NCBI GenBank assembly: GCA_050330995.1
Contig: JBHJHI010000041.1
Location: 8,428 to 72,427, forward strand
Reading direction: 5' to 3'
Origin: Thermohalobaculum sp050330995
GTDB lineage: Bacteria > Pseudomonadota > Alphaproteobacteria > Rhodobacterales > Rhodobacteraceae
Length of the DNA: 64,000 bases
Part shown: piece by piece, positions 25,463-32,792 of the stretch
How positions within the stretch are numbered: the first letter of the stretch is position 1
Layout: each line of letters starts with the position of its first letter
The notes under the pieces: generated by a model
Told to the model about the DNA's origin: nothing
Databases searched by the model: none
Seen by the model: the letters and a program-made list of their open reading frames with translations, nothing else
Translations under genes and position numbers: made by a program

Positions 25463-25714
25463 CTATTCCTCACGCTTCGCCGGCCCCCGCATCCGCACGC
25501 CCGCGCCGCCGCCGCCGTTCTCGGCGATGAACACGACACCGGCTTGCTCTAGGGCGCTCTCGATCGCGACGAGCGTGTCCACGGCCGAACGCCCCGGCCC
25601 CTTCCCCTCGATACGCTTCACCGTCGGCAGAGACACCCCCGCCGCCTCGGCAAGCCGGCTCTGTGACCAATCGAGAAGCGCCCGCGCGGCTCTGATTTGC
25701 TCGGCCCTCAACAC
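25463..25714 (-). CDS. XRE-family transcriptional regulator
   Basis: 83 residues. AEQIRAARALLDWSQSRLAEAAGVSLPTVKRIE is a textbook XRE helix-turn-helix; the remainder (DTLVAIESALEQAGVVFIAENG) is the common short C-terminal extension of island and prophage regulators. GTG (25714) or the adjacent TTG is the start. Divergent from the next gene across a 100-nt region holding a perfect palindrome, its likely operator. Confidence 0.85.
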   Translation of the reverse strand: MLRAEQIRAARALLDWSQSRLAEAAGVSLPTVKRIEGKGPGRSAVDTLVAIESALEQAGVVFIAENGGGGAGVRMRGPAKREE

Positions 25715-25775
25715 TCTCTGTGATCCTTTTTGTATTGCGCCCGAACCCTAAGGGCTGCCATTCGGGCTCCCTTGC

Positions 25776-25790
25776 GATACATAATGTATC
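25776..25790. promoter_or_regulatory. Palindromic operator candidate GATACATAATGTATC
   Basis: A perfect 15-bp palindrome centred on A in the divergent region between the XRE gene and the gene at 25816. XRE repressors bind such sites; occupancy would control one or both promoters. Confidence 0.6.
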
Positions 25791-25815
25791 AAGGACGAGC
25801 CGAAAGGAAGCCGCC

Positions 25816-26169
25816 ATGTTCGACCGCCGCGCCATCATGCTGAACGCCTGGGCTCGCTTCCGGCAGGGCAAGGCCGCGCGCGCCGAGCTGATCGCGCGCG
25901 GGCTGTTCGTCCACCCCATCTCCGACCGCGAGCGCTTCGCCCGCGCGCTGCGCAACGCCTGGGCCGACGCCAAGCGCGAGGTTGCCGAGCGCCGCTTCGC
26001 CGCATGGCAGGCCGCGCGGCCCGCTCCGACCGCGGCCGAGCGCGAGCTGTTCTGCCTCGACTGCAAGGACCGCTGGTCGCCGGCCGACCACGCCCGCGCC
26101 GCCGTGCTGCATCGGACCATCGCGGCCGAGCGCACTGCCGCCGCCGAGGCCCCGCGCCTCGCGGCCTGA
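25816..26169 (+). CDS. Hypothetical protein with CxxC pair
   Basis: 117 residues, helical, with ARFRQGKAARAELIARGLFVHP and ELFCLDCKDRWSPADHARAAV, the latter a Cys pair with nearby His. ATG follows gaaaggaagccgcc. No family recognised. First gene of the rightward block under the palindrome. Confidence 0.5.
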   Translation: MFDRRAIMLNAWARFRQGKAARAELIARGLFVHPISDRERFARALRNAWADAKREVAERRFAAWQAARPAPTAAERELFCLDCKDRWSPADHARAAVLHRTIAAERTAAAEAPRLAA

Positions 26170-26202
26170 CCCTTTCCCGACCACCAACCGGAGGAACCGA
26201 CC

Positions 26203-26679
26203 ATGACCCCGACCCGTCGCACCATGCTGCGCGCCAGCGCCGCCGCACCCGCGCTCGCGATGCTACCTGCCGTCGCCGCTCCCTCGATCGAGGCCGATCC
26301 CGCCGTGACCGCGTGGCGTCGCGTGGACGCGGCCGACACCGTCGCCGAGGCGATCCCCGACGACGAGGCCCGCGAAGGCGAGAGGGGAGCGGCTTACGAC
26401 CGTCAGTGGGCCGCCCTCGGTGATTTGGCCGACGCTGAGGCCGCGACCGTGGCGGGTGTGCTCGCGAAGGTCATGGGCGTGCTCGACGTGTTCGGCGACG
26501 CCCTCCCGGCCCGCAACCGCCTCGACTTCGGCGCCTATCAGGCGATGGACGAGACGCGCGACGACCTCGCCGGCCGCTCGCTGCGCGGGCTCTACCGCGC
26601 TGCCCATGCGCTCGCCAAGGCCGAGGGCTTGCCGCTCGCGGCCGAGATCGAGGCCCGCGCCAACGGGGGTGTGTCGTGA
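26203..26679 (+). CDS. Twin-arginine-leader protein of unknown function (copy 1)
   Basis: 158 residues. MTPTRRTMLRASAAAPALAMLPAVAAP looks like a Tat-type leader (RRxML plus a weak hydrophobic stretch), then SIEADPAVTAWRRVDAAD and an all-helical body ending ANGGVS. Proteins with this layout are common in alphaproteobacterial mobile elements; their role is unknown to me. The next gene is a distant paralogue. Confidence 0.55.
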   Translation: MTPTRRTMLRASAAAPALAMLPAVAAPSIEADPAVTAWRRVDAADTVAEAIPDDEAREGERGAAYDRQWAALGDLADAEAATVAGVLAKVMGVLDVFGDALPARNRLDFGAYQAMDETRDDLAGRSLRGLYRAAHALAKAEGLPLAAEIEARANGGVS

Positions 26680-27152
26680 ACCGCCGCTCTGTCCTGCGCC
26701 TCGACGCCGCCACGCCCGCCGGCTTCATCGGCTGCGGGCTGGCCCCGATCCCGAGCCGGGCCGAGATCGAGGCCGACCCCGCCGTGCAGGCGTTCGAGGA
26801 CTTCCAGGCGATCCGCCGCGAGGGCCAGCCGCACCGCGACCGCTACGCGGAGAGCGAACCGGGCGAGGCGGGGGATTTCGAGCGCTGGACCGCCGTGGCG
26901 GACGCGGCCGAGCGCGAGGACGCCGCGCTGGCGCGTCGCGCCGAGGCGACCGCGACCACCACGGAAGGGCTGCGCGTGCAGCTTCTCGCGGCGCTGTGGA
27001 TGCTCACGGGCGGCACGGCGGACGACGGCGCGGGCGGGATCGAGGCGGACCCCGCCGCCTACCGCCTCGGCCACTACGGCCCGGCCAAGGCCGACTTGGA
27101 CGGGGCGATGCTGCGGGCGGTGCATCGCGGGCTGACGGGCGGGGTGTCGTGA
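26676..27152 (+). CDS. Twin-arginine-leader protein of unknown function (copy 2)
   Basis: 158 residues, the same length as copy 1, with the same plan: MNRRSVLRLDAATPAGFIGC leader, EIEADPAVQAFEDFQA, helical body, and ending TGGVS. Similarity is weak outside these points, so the duplication is old. GTG start overlaps the stop of copy 1, and its TGA shares an A with the next ATG. Confidence 0.5.
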   Translation: MNRRSVLRLDAATPAGFIGCGLAPIPSRAEIEADPAVQAFEDFQAIRREGQPHRDRYAESEPGEAGDFERWTAVADAAEREDAALARRAEATATTTEGLRVQLLAALWMLTGGTADDGAGGIEADPAAYRLGHYGPAKADLDGAMLRAVHRGLTGGVS

Positions 27153-27487
27153 TGGCCCGCCCCCGCGATCTGAGCCGGTTCCTCGCCGAACTGGGCGACG
27201 ACGCGCAGGAGTTGGTGCTGCTCTACGCCCATGCGCTGCGGGCCGGCTGCGCCCGCGCCGTTCTCGATCCGCTGGCGCGGGCGATCCCGCCGGCTCGCGA
27301 GCGGGGCGAGGCCGCCGCCCCCGACCCTGCGCTCTCGGCCCGCCTCCACGCGGCGTGCGAGCCGCGCGAGCGGGCGGTGTGGGCCGACGTGCTGGCCCGG
27401 CGCGTCTCGGCCGGCGATGGCGAAGGCGTGCGCGCTGTCGAGCGGTTGGCGTTCTACCGGCTCGGCGAAGGTGCCGCCGCGGGCTGA
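27152..27487 (+). CDS. Hypothetical helical protein
   Basis: 111 residues, Ala/Arg-rich helices (LSRFLAELGDDAQELVLLYA, PRERAVWADVLARRVSAGDG). No family recognised. Overlaps copy 2 above by one base (TGATG), so it is probably translated with it. Confidence 0.45.
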   Translation: MARPRDLSRFLAELGDDAQELVLLYAHALRAGCARAVLDPLARAIPPARERGEAAAPDPALSARLHAACEPRERAVWADVLARRVSAGDGEGVRAVERLAFYRLGEGAAAG

Positions 27488-27563
27488 CGCCCCCTCGATC
27501 CCGACGGCACGGGCTGGCGGCGCTGCGGTGCCGCCGGCTCTTTCGCGTTCGGGCCTCGGCGGA

Positions 27564-27824
27564 TCAGTGGCGCAGCCGGCGAACCTGCGACACCGCCAAG
27601 GCGAACGCCATCGCGGCATCGCGCGGCATCTTGATCGTTTCGACAACGGTGCCGTCCGAGGCGTGGAGCGTCGCCGAGCCGTAGGCCCTGGCGTTGGCGG
27701 GAGGGACAACCGCGTCGGTGCGGAGACGGTCGAGCAGGCGCCACCCCGCGTCGAGCGAAGCGAGCGCCATCGCGCCTAGCTCGGTGCGAGCGTCGTCGTT
27801 GTGGCAGGCAAGACGAAGTTCCAT
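27564..27824 (-). CDS. Hypothetical protein at the right end of the element
   Basis: 86 residues from ATG 27824: MELRLACHNDDARTELGAMA, then SLDAGWRLLDRLRTDAVVPP and ASDGTVVETIKMPRDAAMAF. Compact alpha/beta composition; no family recognised. It faces away from the tRNA end of the element. Confidence 0.45.
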   Translation of the reverse strand: MELRLACHNDDARTELGAMALASLDAGWRLLDRLRTDAVVPPANARAYGSATLHASDGTVVETIKMPRDAAMAFALAVSQVRRLRH

Positions 27825-28020
27825 GGGCTCGTCTCCATGAGGGGTGCCGAAAGCGCATCTCCGTTTGGCTCCCGTCTGTGAGACAGCCATGGCGAGTGCG
27901 GGGCGCTTTCTTGTCCCGCTCTGGAGCGATCCCGACCGGTGCGAGCCGACGGTTCTTCCGTGTTCGGGTTGCGCTGATCGAGGCCACAGCGCTGCCGCAA
28001 CCCTTTCACGCACACCGATC

Positions 28021-28043
28021 GTGGTAAGCGTCGTGGGAAGCAG
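28021..28043. repeat. Integrase arm-site candidate, right copy
   Basis: Begins GTGGTAAGCGTCGTGGGAAG; differs from 16047-16069 at two positions. It lies 53 nt inside the right core site, against 121 nt for the left copy. Confidence 0.6.
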
Positions 28044-28095
28044 TCAGGCGTTCAGGCGATTTTCGATGCGATGACAGCGACTTAGCGGGGCTGGC

Positions 28096-28109
28096 TGGCG
28101 GAGAGGGAG
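28096..28109. repeat. Right attachment-site core
   Basis: The 14 bp TGGCGGAGAGGGAG shared with 15912-15925. Here it is part of the complete tRNA-Ser gene (CCA plus acceptor and variable side), showing that insertion restored the tRNA. Confidence 0.85.
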
Positions 28110-28185
28110 GGATTCGAACCCGCGGTAGGGTTGCCCCTACAACGGTTTTCGAGACCGCCCCGTTCGACCGCTCCGGCACCTCTCC
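28096..28185 (-). tRNA. tRNA-Ser(CGA)
   Basis: 90-nt cloverleaf read on the minus strand: acceptor GGAGAGG pairs with CCTCTCC, discriminator G and encoded CCA; anticodon stem GCGGT/ACCGT with loop CTCGAAA gives anticodon CGA (codon UCG). The long variable arm (GTAGGGGCAACCCTAC) is typical of serine tRNA, and GGTTCGAATC forms the T arm. It is the integration target of the element. Confidence 0.95.
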
Positions 28186-28206
28186 GCTGTCTCTCGAGAC
28201 GAGCCG

Positions 28207-28890
28207 TCACTTAGACGGGGCGTCCTCGTGATGCAAGGCGCGTCGTCGAGCGCCGGCGGTTCGGGCGCGCCGGCGCCACGTCGCCGCGCCGATGCCGCCG
28301 AGGGCGCTTGCGAGCAGGATCGCGCTCGCCGGCAGGGGCACGGGCGGCGGGCCGTCGACGTCCGTCACGACATAGGCGACACTGATGGTGAAGAGGGGAT
28401 CGGTGCTGGCGGAGATGTTCAGGGTGCCGCCGCTCGGCGCGATCGTGTAGCTCACGAAGCCGTCGAAGCCGTCGAAGCCGTTGTCGGTGCTGGAGAACAG
28501 GCCACCGGTGCCCGAGCCGGCCCCGCCCGAAAGGGTCGCCGTGGCGACGTCGAACGTCTGCCGGCCCGATATGCCCGACGTCGTGAAGAGCGTGGTCGGC
28601 AGTTCTTCGTTGTCGAAATCCTGCACGAACACACCGGGCATGCCGGCGGCGGTCATGTCCGAGTCGAACGTGAAGCTACCGGTTTCGCTGATGTTGGACA
28701 GATTGAAATTCAGAAGCGCATCCTCCTCCTGATCCGCCCTTTCTTCAGGCGTGAGACCCGAGCAGGAAGGGCCGATGCATTCCGCCTCGGCCGTCACGAG
28801 GCGAAGTCGCAGGTCGAAGGTGACGCTCACGGCGCTGGCGACGTCGGGCGAGAAGGCGACGAGCAAAGCGAAAACGGTGATCGAGCGCAT
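28207..28890 (-). CDS. VPLPA-CTERM sorted exported protein
   Basis: 227 residues. Signal peptide (MRSITVFALLVAFSPDVASA), a beta-rich Gly/Ser/Thr body, and the C-terminal sorting tripartite signal VPLPASAILLASALGGIGAA plus WRRRARTAG. VPLPA-CTERM tails are recognised by the exosortase/rhombosortase-type systems found in Rhodobacterales. The body (FDLRLRLVTAEAECIGPSCS) has no recognised domain. ATG follows a ggaggaag ribosome site. Confidence 0.8.
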   Translation of the reverse strand: MRSITVFALLVAFSPDVASAVSVTFDLRLRLVTAEAECIGPSCSGLTPEERADQEEDALLNFNLSNISETGSFTFDSDMTAAGMPGVFVQDFDNEELPTTLFTTSGISGRQTFDVATATLSGGAGSGTGGLFSSTDNGFDGFDGFVSYTIAPSGGTLNISASTDPLFTISVAYVVTDVDGPPPVPLPASAILLASALGGIGAATWRRRARTAGARRRALHHEDAPSK

Positions 28891-29281
28891 TGTTCTTCCT
28901 CCCTTATTTTTTATTAGAATGGCCGATTCGCGGTCCTCCGGCAATCTTCGCCACGGCCACTCGCAAACGCCGCTGCGGACGGCGAAGTCACGCACGGGCG
29001 GTGTCGTCCGATCCCGAACCCTGCCTGATCCTCGGGCAGCGAGCCTTCGGGATCGATCCGCGAGTACGTCCCGCCCGAGCGGCGTCGTTCCCGGCATGTC
29101 CGGCGCGAGACGACGTCACTGCCCTTGACAGCACCCGCACGACACGGCATCGCACGCTCCTCGCTTTGACGAGGCGGTCCCGTTCATCCGGGACGAACGC
29201 TGCCCGAGGTCGCGGCTCGCGCCGCCTCAAGCTCCCGGCCCGTTCGGGCACCGAAGGGCGTGGAACGCGAAGGAGCAGACG
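28891..29281 (+). promoter_or_regulatory. 390-nt leader and promoter region of rplU
   Basis: No gene is supported. A TTGACA at 29125-29130 is a good -35 element; the -10 (around 29148-29154) is weak. About 130 nt of untranslated leader would precede rplU, enough for the autoregulatory structures common upstream of ribosomal-protein genes, and the stretch CCCGTTCATCCGGGACGAACG can fold. Confidence 0.4.
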
Positions 29282-29596
29282 ATGTTCGCTGTCATCAAGA
29301 CGGGCGGCAAGCAGTACAAGGTCGCCGAGGGCGACACGATCACGGTGGAGAAGCTCGACGCCGCCGCCGGCGAGGGCGTGGCCTTCGAGGAAGTGCTGAT
29401 GATCGGCGGCGACGCGCCGAGCGTCGGCGCGCCCACGATCGCCGGCGCCTCGGTCAAGGGCGAGGTGGTCGAACAGGGCCGCGGCCCCAAGGTCTACACC
29501 TTCCACAAGCGGCGGCGGAAGAGCAGCTCGAAGCGGCTGCGCGGCCATCGCCAGCACCTGACCACGGTCCGCGTGACCGAGATCGTCACCGGCTGA
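29282..29596 (+). CDS. rplU: 50S ribosomal protein L21
   Basis: 104 residues. MFAVIKTGGKQYKVAEGDTI and the C-terminal KRRRKSSSKRLRGHRQHLT are diagnostic; binds 23S rRNA near L20. Ribosome site aaggag precedes the ATG. Cotranscribed with rpmA 13 nt downstream, the conserved rplU-rpmA-obgE order. Confidence 0.97.
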   Translation: MFAVIKTGGKQYKVAEGDTITVEKLDAAAGEGVAFEEVLMIGGDAPSVGAPTIAGASVKGEVVEQGRGPKVYTFHKRRRKSSSKRLRGHRQHLTTVRVTEIVTG

Positions 29597-29609
29597 GGCG
29601 GAGGACACC

Positions 29610-29879
29610 ATGGCACACAAGAAGGCGGGCGGCTCCTCGCGCAACGGGCGCGACAGCGAGGGCAAGCGTCTCGGCGTCAAGAAGTTCGGCGGCGAGGCCG
29701 TCAGCGCGGGCAACATCATCGTGCGCCAGCGCGGCACGCGGTTCTTCGCGGGCCCGGGCGTCGGCATGGGGCGCGACCACACGCTGTTCGCGACCGTCGA
29801 TGGTAACGTGCGCTTCCATCGCGGGCTCAAGGGCCGACAGTTCATCTCGGTCCTGCCGACGCCCGAGGCCGCCGAGTAG
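29610..29879 (+). CDS. rpmA: 50S ribosomal protein L27
   Basis: 89 residues. AHKKAGGSSRNGRDSEGKRL and IIVRQRGTRFFAGPGVGMGR are diagnostic; the N-terminal tail reaches the peptidyl-transferase centre. No cleavable Firmicute-type extension. A hairpin terminator follows. Confidence 0.98.
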   Translation: MAHKKAGGSSRNGRDSEGKRLGVKKFGGEAVSAGNIIVRQRGTRFFAGPGVGMGRDHTLFATVDGNVRFHRGLKGRQFISVLPTPEAAE

Positions 29880-29912
29880 CGCCGACGCCCCGAAGCTGTC
29901 AGACTGTCATCG

Positions 29913-29943
29913 GGGGGATCGGCCGGCGGGCCGGTCCCCCTTT
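29913..29943 (+). terminator. Terminator after rpmA
   Basis: 12-bp stem (GGGGGATCGGCC with GGCCGGTCCCCC, one G-T wobble) and 4-nt loop, followed by TTTCG. Separates the ribosomal pair from the GNAT-obgE unit, probably incompletely. Confidence 0.7.
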
Positions 29944-30004
29944 CGCGTATGTCGGCCGGACGGCCCGCGAGAGGCCGCCGGCGCCCTTGGGAGGGGGCTT
30001 GATC

Positions 30005-30541
30005 ATGGTGGACACGCTGAGAACCGAACGACTGATCCTGCGCCCGCTCAGAGCCTCGGACGCGGGACCGATGACGCTCTACGCCGCCGACCCGCGGGTC
30101 GCGCGCATGACGACCTCGATCCCGCACCCCTATCCGCCGGGCGCGGCGGCCGCCTACATCGAGCGCGTCGCCGAGCGGGCGGCGCGCGAGCGCGCCTGGG
30201 CGATCGACGCGACGCCCGTGGGCTCGGCCGAGCTGGTGGGCGTGATCAGCTACAAGCCCGTCACGGGCGCGCTCGGCTACTGGGTCGGCCCGCCGTTCTG
30301 GAACACCGGCTACGCCACCGAGGCGCTCGCGTGTCTCGTCGACCACCTGTTCGAGACCGAGGGCGTGGACGCGCTCGGGGCGAGCGTCTTCGCCGACAAC
30401 CCCGCCTCGATCCAGGTGCTGCAGAAGGCGGGCTTCGTCGCCGCCGGCGAGACCATGGAATACGCCGTCGCCCGCGGCGGGCCGGCGCGCTCGCTCGCCT
30501 TCCGCCTCGCGCGGCCGGCGCAGGCGCGCGCGGCCGAGTAG
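30005..30541 (+). CDS. GNAT acetyltransferase of the RimJ/RimL type
   Basis: 178 residues. LRTERLILRPLRASDAGPM, the acetyl-CoA region GYWVGPPFWNTGYATEALA and FADNPASIQVLQKAGFVAAG are characteristic of the family that acetylates protein N-termini or small molecules; the substrate is unknown. ATG 30005 is chosen over upstream GTG-rich sequence. It sits between rpmA and obgE, a common Rhodobacterales arrangement, with obgE 17 nt downstream. Confidence 0.88.
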   Translation: MVDTLRTERLILRPLRASDAGPMTLYAADPRVARMTTSIPHPYPPGAAAAYIERVAERAARERAWAIDATPVGSAELVGVISYKPVTGALGYWVGPPFWNTGYATEALACLVDHLFETEGVDALGASVFADNPASIQVLQKAGFVAAGETMEYAVARGGPARSLAFRLARPAQARAAE

Positions 30542-30558
30542 GAGAAGAGGGGGCACCG

Positions 30559-31593
30559 ATGCGGTTTCTCGACGAGGCGAAGGTGCATGTCCGATCCGGC
30601 GCCGGCGGCGCCGGATCGGTCAGCTTCCGGCGCGAGAAATACGTCGAGTTCGGCGGCCCCGACGGCGGCGACGGGGGGCGGGGCGGCGACGTCTGGGTCG
30701 AGGCCGTGCCCGGCCTCAACACCCTGATCGACTTTCGCTACCAGCAGCACTTCTTCGCGCGCACCGGCGGGCACGGCATGGGCCGGATGCGCTCCGGCGC
30801 GGCCGGCGACAGCGTGACGCTGCACGTGCCCGTGGGCACCCAGATCCTCGACGAGGACAAGGAAGACGTGATCGCCGACCTGACCGAGGTGGGCGCGCGC
30901 GTCTGCCTCGCGAAGGGCGGCAACGGCGGCTTCGGCAACGCGCACTTCAAGTCCTCGACCAACCAGGCGCCGCGTCACGCCAACCCCGGCCAGCCGAGCG
31001 TCGAGCGCTCGGTCTGGCTGCGTCTGAAGCTGATCGCCGACGCGGGGCTCGTGGGGCTGCCGAACGCGGGCAAGTCGACCTTCCTCGCCGCCGTCTCGAA
31101 CGCGCGGCCGAAGGTGGCGCCCTATCCCTTCACCACGCTGCATCCCCACCTCGGCGTCGCCATGGTCGACGACGCCGAGTTCGTGATCGCCGACATTCCG
31201 GGGCTGATCGAGGGCGCGCACGAGGGCCGCGGCATCGGCGACCGCTTCCTCGGCCACGTCGAACGCTGCGCGGTGCTCCTGCATCTGGTCGACGCGACCT
31301 CCGAGGACCCGATCGCCGATCTCGCCACCGTCGAGGCCGAACTGGATGCCTACGGCGAGGGGCTCGCGGACAAGCCCCGCCTCGTCGCGCTCTCCAAGCT
31401 CGACGCGCTGCCGGAGGCCGACCTCGGCGCGCTGGAGGCGCTGATGGCCGAGGCCGGACGCCCGGTCGCCTATCGGCTGTCCTCGGCGAGCGGGCAGGGG
31501 GTCCCCGAGGCGCTGCGCACGCTGAAGGCGGAGATCGACGCGGCGCGCGCCGAGGCCGGGCCGCGTGCGGCCGCCGAGCCGTGGTCGCCGTGA
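30559..31593 (+). CDS. obgE: Ribosome-assembly GTPase ObgE/CgtA
   Basis: 344 residues. Glycine-rich Obg fold (AGGAGSVSFRREKYVEFGGP, residues 14-33), then the G domain: GLPNAGKST (G1), TTLHPHLG, ADIPGLIEGAHEGRGIG (G3), LSKLDAL (G4) and SSASGQG (G5). Acts in 50S maturation and stress signalling. No extended C-terminal domain. The TGA overlaps a GTG start of proB. Confidence 0.97.
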   Translation: MRFLDEAKVHVRSGAGGAGSVSFRREKYVEFGGPDGGDGGRGGDVWVEAVPGLNTLIDFRYQQHFFARTGGHGMGRMRSGAAGDSVTLHVPVGTQILDEDKEDVIADLTEVGARVCLAKGGNGGFGNAHFKSSTNQAPRHANPGQPSVERSVWLRLKLIADAGLVGLPNAGKSTFLAAVSNARPKVAPYPFTTLHPHLGVAMVDDAEFVIADIPGLIEGAHEGRGIGDRFLGHVERCAVLLHLVDATSEDPIADLATVEAELDAYGEGLADKPRLVALSKLDALPEADLGALEALMAEAGRPVAYRLSSASGQGVPEALRTLKAEIDAARAEAGPRAAAEPWSP

Positions 31594-32792
31594 GCGGGGC
31601 CATCGTGAGCGGGGCAGGGCGCCTCGCCGCCGCGCGCCGGCTGGTGGTCAAGGTCGGCTCCGCGCTCCTGGTCGATCCCGAGACCGGGCTACGCGCGGAC
31701 TGGCTGGCCGGGCTCGCCGCCGATCTGGCCGAGGCGCGCGCGCGGGGCACCGACGTCGCCGTGGTGTCGTCGGGCGCGATCGCGCTCGGGCGCGGCGTGC
31801 TGGGGCTCGGCCACGGCCGGCACTCGCTGGAGGTCATCCAGGCCGCCGCGGCGGTCGGGCAGAGCCGGCTCGCGCGCGCCTGGGAATCGGCCCTCGCCGA
31901 TCACGGCCTGCTCGGCGCGCAGGTGCTCTTGACGCTGGAGGACACCCAGAACCGGCGACGCTACCTGAACGGGCGGGCCACCGTCGAGGCGCTGATCGCC
32001 CACGGCGCGGTGCCGGTGGTCAACGAGAACGACACGGTCGCCACCGACGAGATCCGCTTCGGCGACAACGACCGCCTCGCCGCCCGCGTCGTGCTGATGG
32101 CCGGCGCCGACACGCTGGTGCTGCTCTCGGACGTGGACGGGCTCTACACCGCCAACCCGCGCTACGACCCCGCCGCGCGCCACTTGCCGGAGGTGGCCGA
32201 GATCACGCCCGCGATCGAGGCGATGGCGGGCGAGGCGGCGTCGGGGCTCTCGAAGGGGGGCATGAGGACCAAGGTGATGGCCGCTCAGACCGCCACGCAG
32301 GGCGGCTGCGCCATGGCGATCGCCAGGGGCGACGTCGAGCGACCGCTGCGCGCGATCACGGAGGGCGCGCGCGCCACCTGGTTCGTGGCCCGAGCGACGC
32401 CCGCGCAGGCGCGCAAGGCGTGGATCGCGGGGATGAAGCCGATGGGGCGGCTCTCGATAGACGCGGGCGCGGCGGCGGCGCTGGGGCGGGGCAAGTCGCT
32501 CCTGCCCGCCGGGCTGGTCGCGGTCGAGGGCGCGTTCCGGCGCGGCGACCCGGTGACGCTCCGGGGGCCGGACGGCGCGCTCGGCCTCGCGCTCGCGGGC
32601 TACTCGGCCGAGGAGGCGCGGCTGCTCGTCGGCGCGCGCTCGGGCGACATCGCCGCGCGGCTCGGCTATCCCGGCCGCGCGGCCCTCGTCCACGCCGACG
32701 ACACGGTGGTCTGGAGCGCGCGCGGCGCCGCCTCGGCGTTCGCGGGCGAGGTCTCGCAGGGGGCATCGGAGGGAGAGCCATGGACGACCTGA
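31590..32792 (+). CDS. proB: Glutamate 5-kinase
   Basis: 400 residues from the GTG that overlaps the obgE stop (GTGA). RRLVVKVGSALLVDPETGLR, VVSSGAIALGRGVLG and NENDTVATDEIRFGDNDRLA define the amino-acid kinase domain; GGMRTKVMAA is typical of glutamate kinase. A C-terminal PUA domain follows (GRGKSLLPAGLVAVEGAFRR). First step of proline synthesis. The start region is duplicated: GTGAGCGGGGC recurs 15 nt later at 31605, another in-frame start. Confidence 0.95.
   Translation: MSGAIVSGAGRLAAARRLVVKVGSALLVDPETGLRADWLAGLAADLAEARARGTDVAVVSSGAIALGRGVLGLGHGRHSLEVIQAAAAVGQSRLARAWESALADHGLLGAQVLLTLEDTQNRRRYLNGRATVEALIAHGAVPVVNENDTVATDEIRFGDNDRLAARVVLMAGADTLVLLSDVDGLYTANPRYDPAARHLPEVAEITPAIEAMAGEAASGLSKGGMRTKVMAAQTATQGGCAMAIARGDVERPLRAITEGARATWFVARATPAQARKAWIAGMKPMGRLSIDAGAAAALGRGKSLLPAGLVAVEGAFRRGDPVTLRGPDGALGLALAGYSAEEARLLVGARSGDIAARLGYPGRAALVHADDTVVWSARGAASAFAGEVSQGASEGEPWTT

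Larger units (their letters stand above)
15912..28109. mobile_element. 12.2-kb integrative element at tRNA-Ser(CGA), satellite-like
   Basis: Bounded by a 14-bp direct repeat (TGGCGGAGAGGGAG) that is the 3' end of the intact tRNA-Ser at the right edge. It carries a tyrosine integrase just inside the left end, then AlpA, a Toprim primase, a DUF3987 protein, DUF5681 and many small overlapping genes, with regulator and methyltransferase cargo at the right. No capsid, tail, portal or conjugation gene is seen. Two blocks (17280-18100 and 24380-25450) are clearly more A/T-rich. The layout resembles phage satellites; a decayed prophage is an alternative. Confidence 0.85.

Noticed and set aside
27488..28010. 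Longer start for the minus-strand gene at 27564
   Set aside because: The extended frame to 28013 is Arg/Ser-rich and crosses the promoter-like region; ATG 27824 begins a compact protein.
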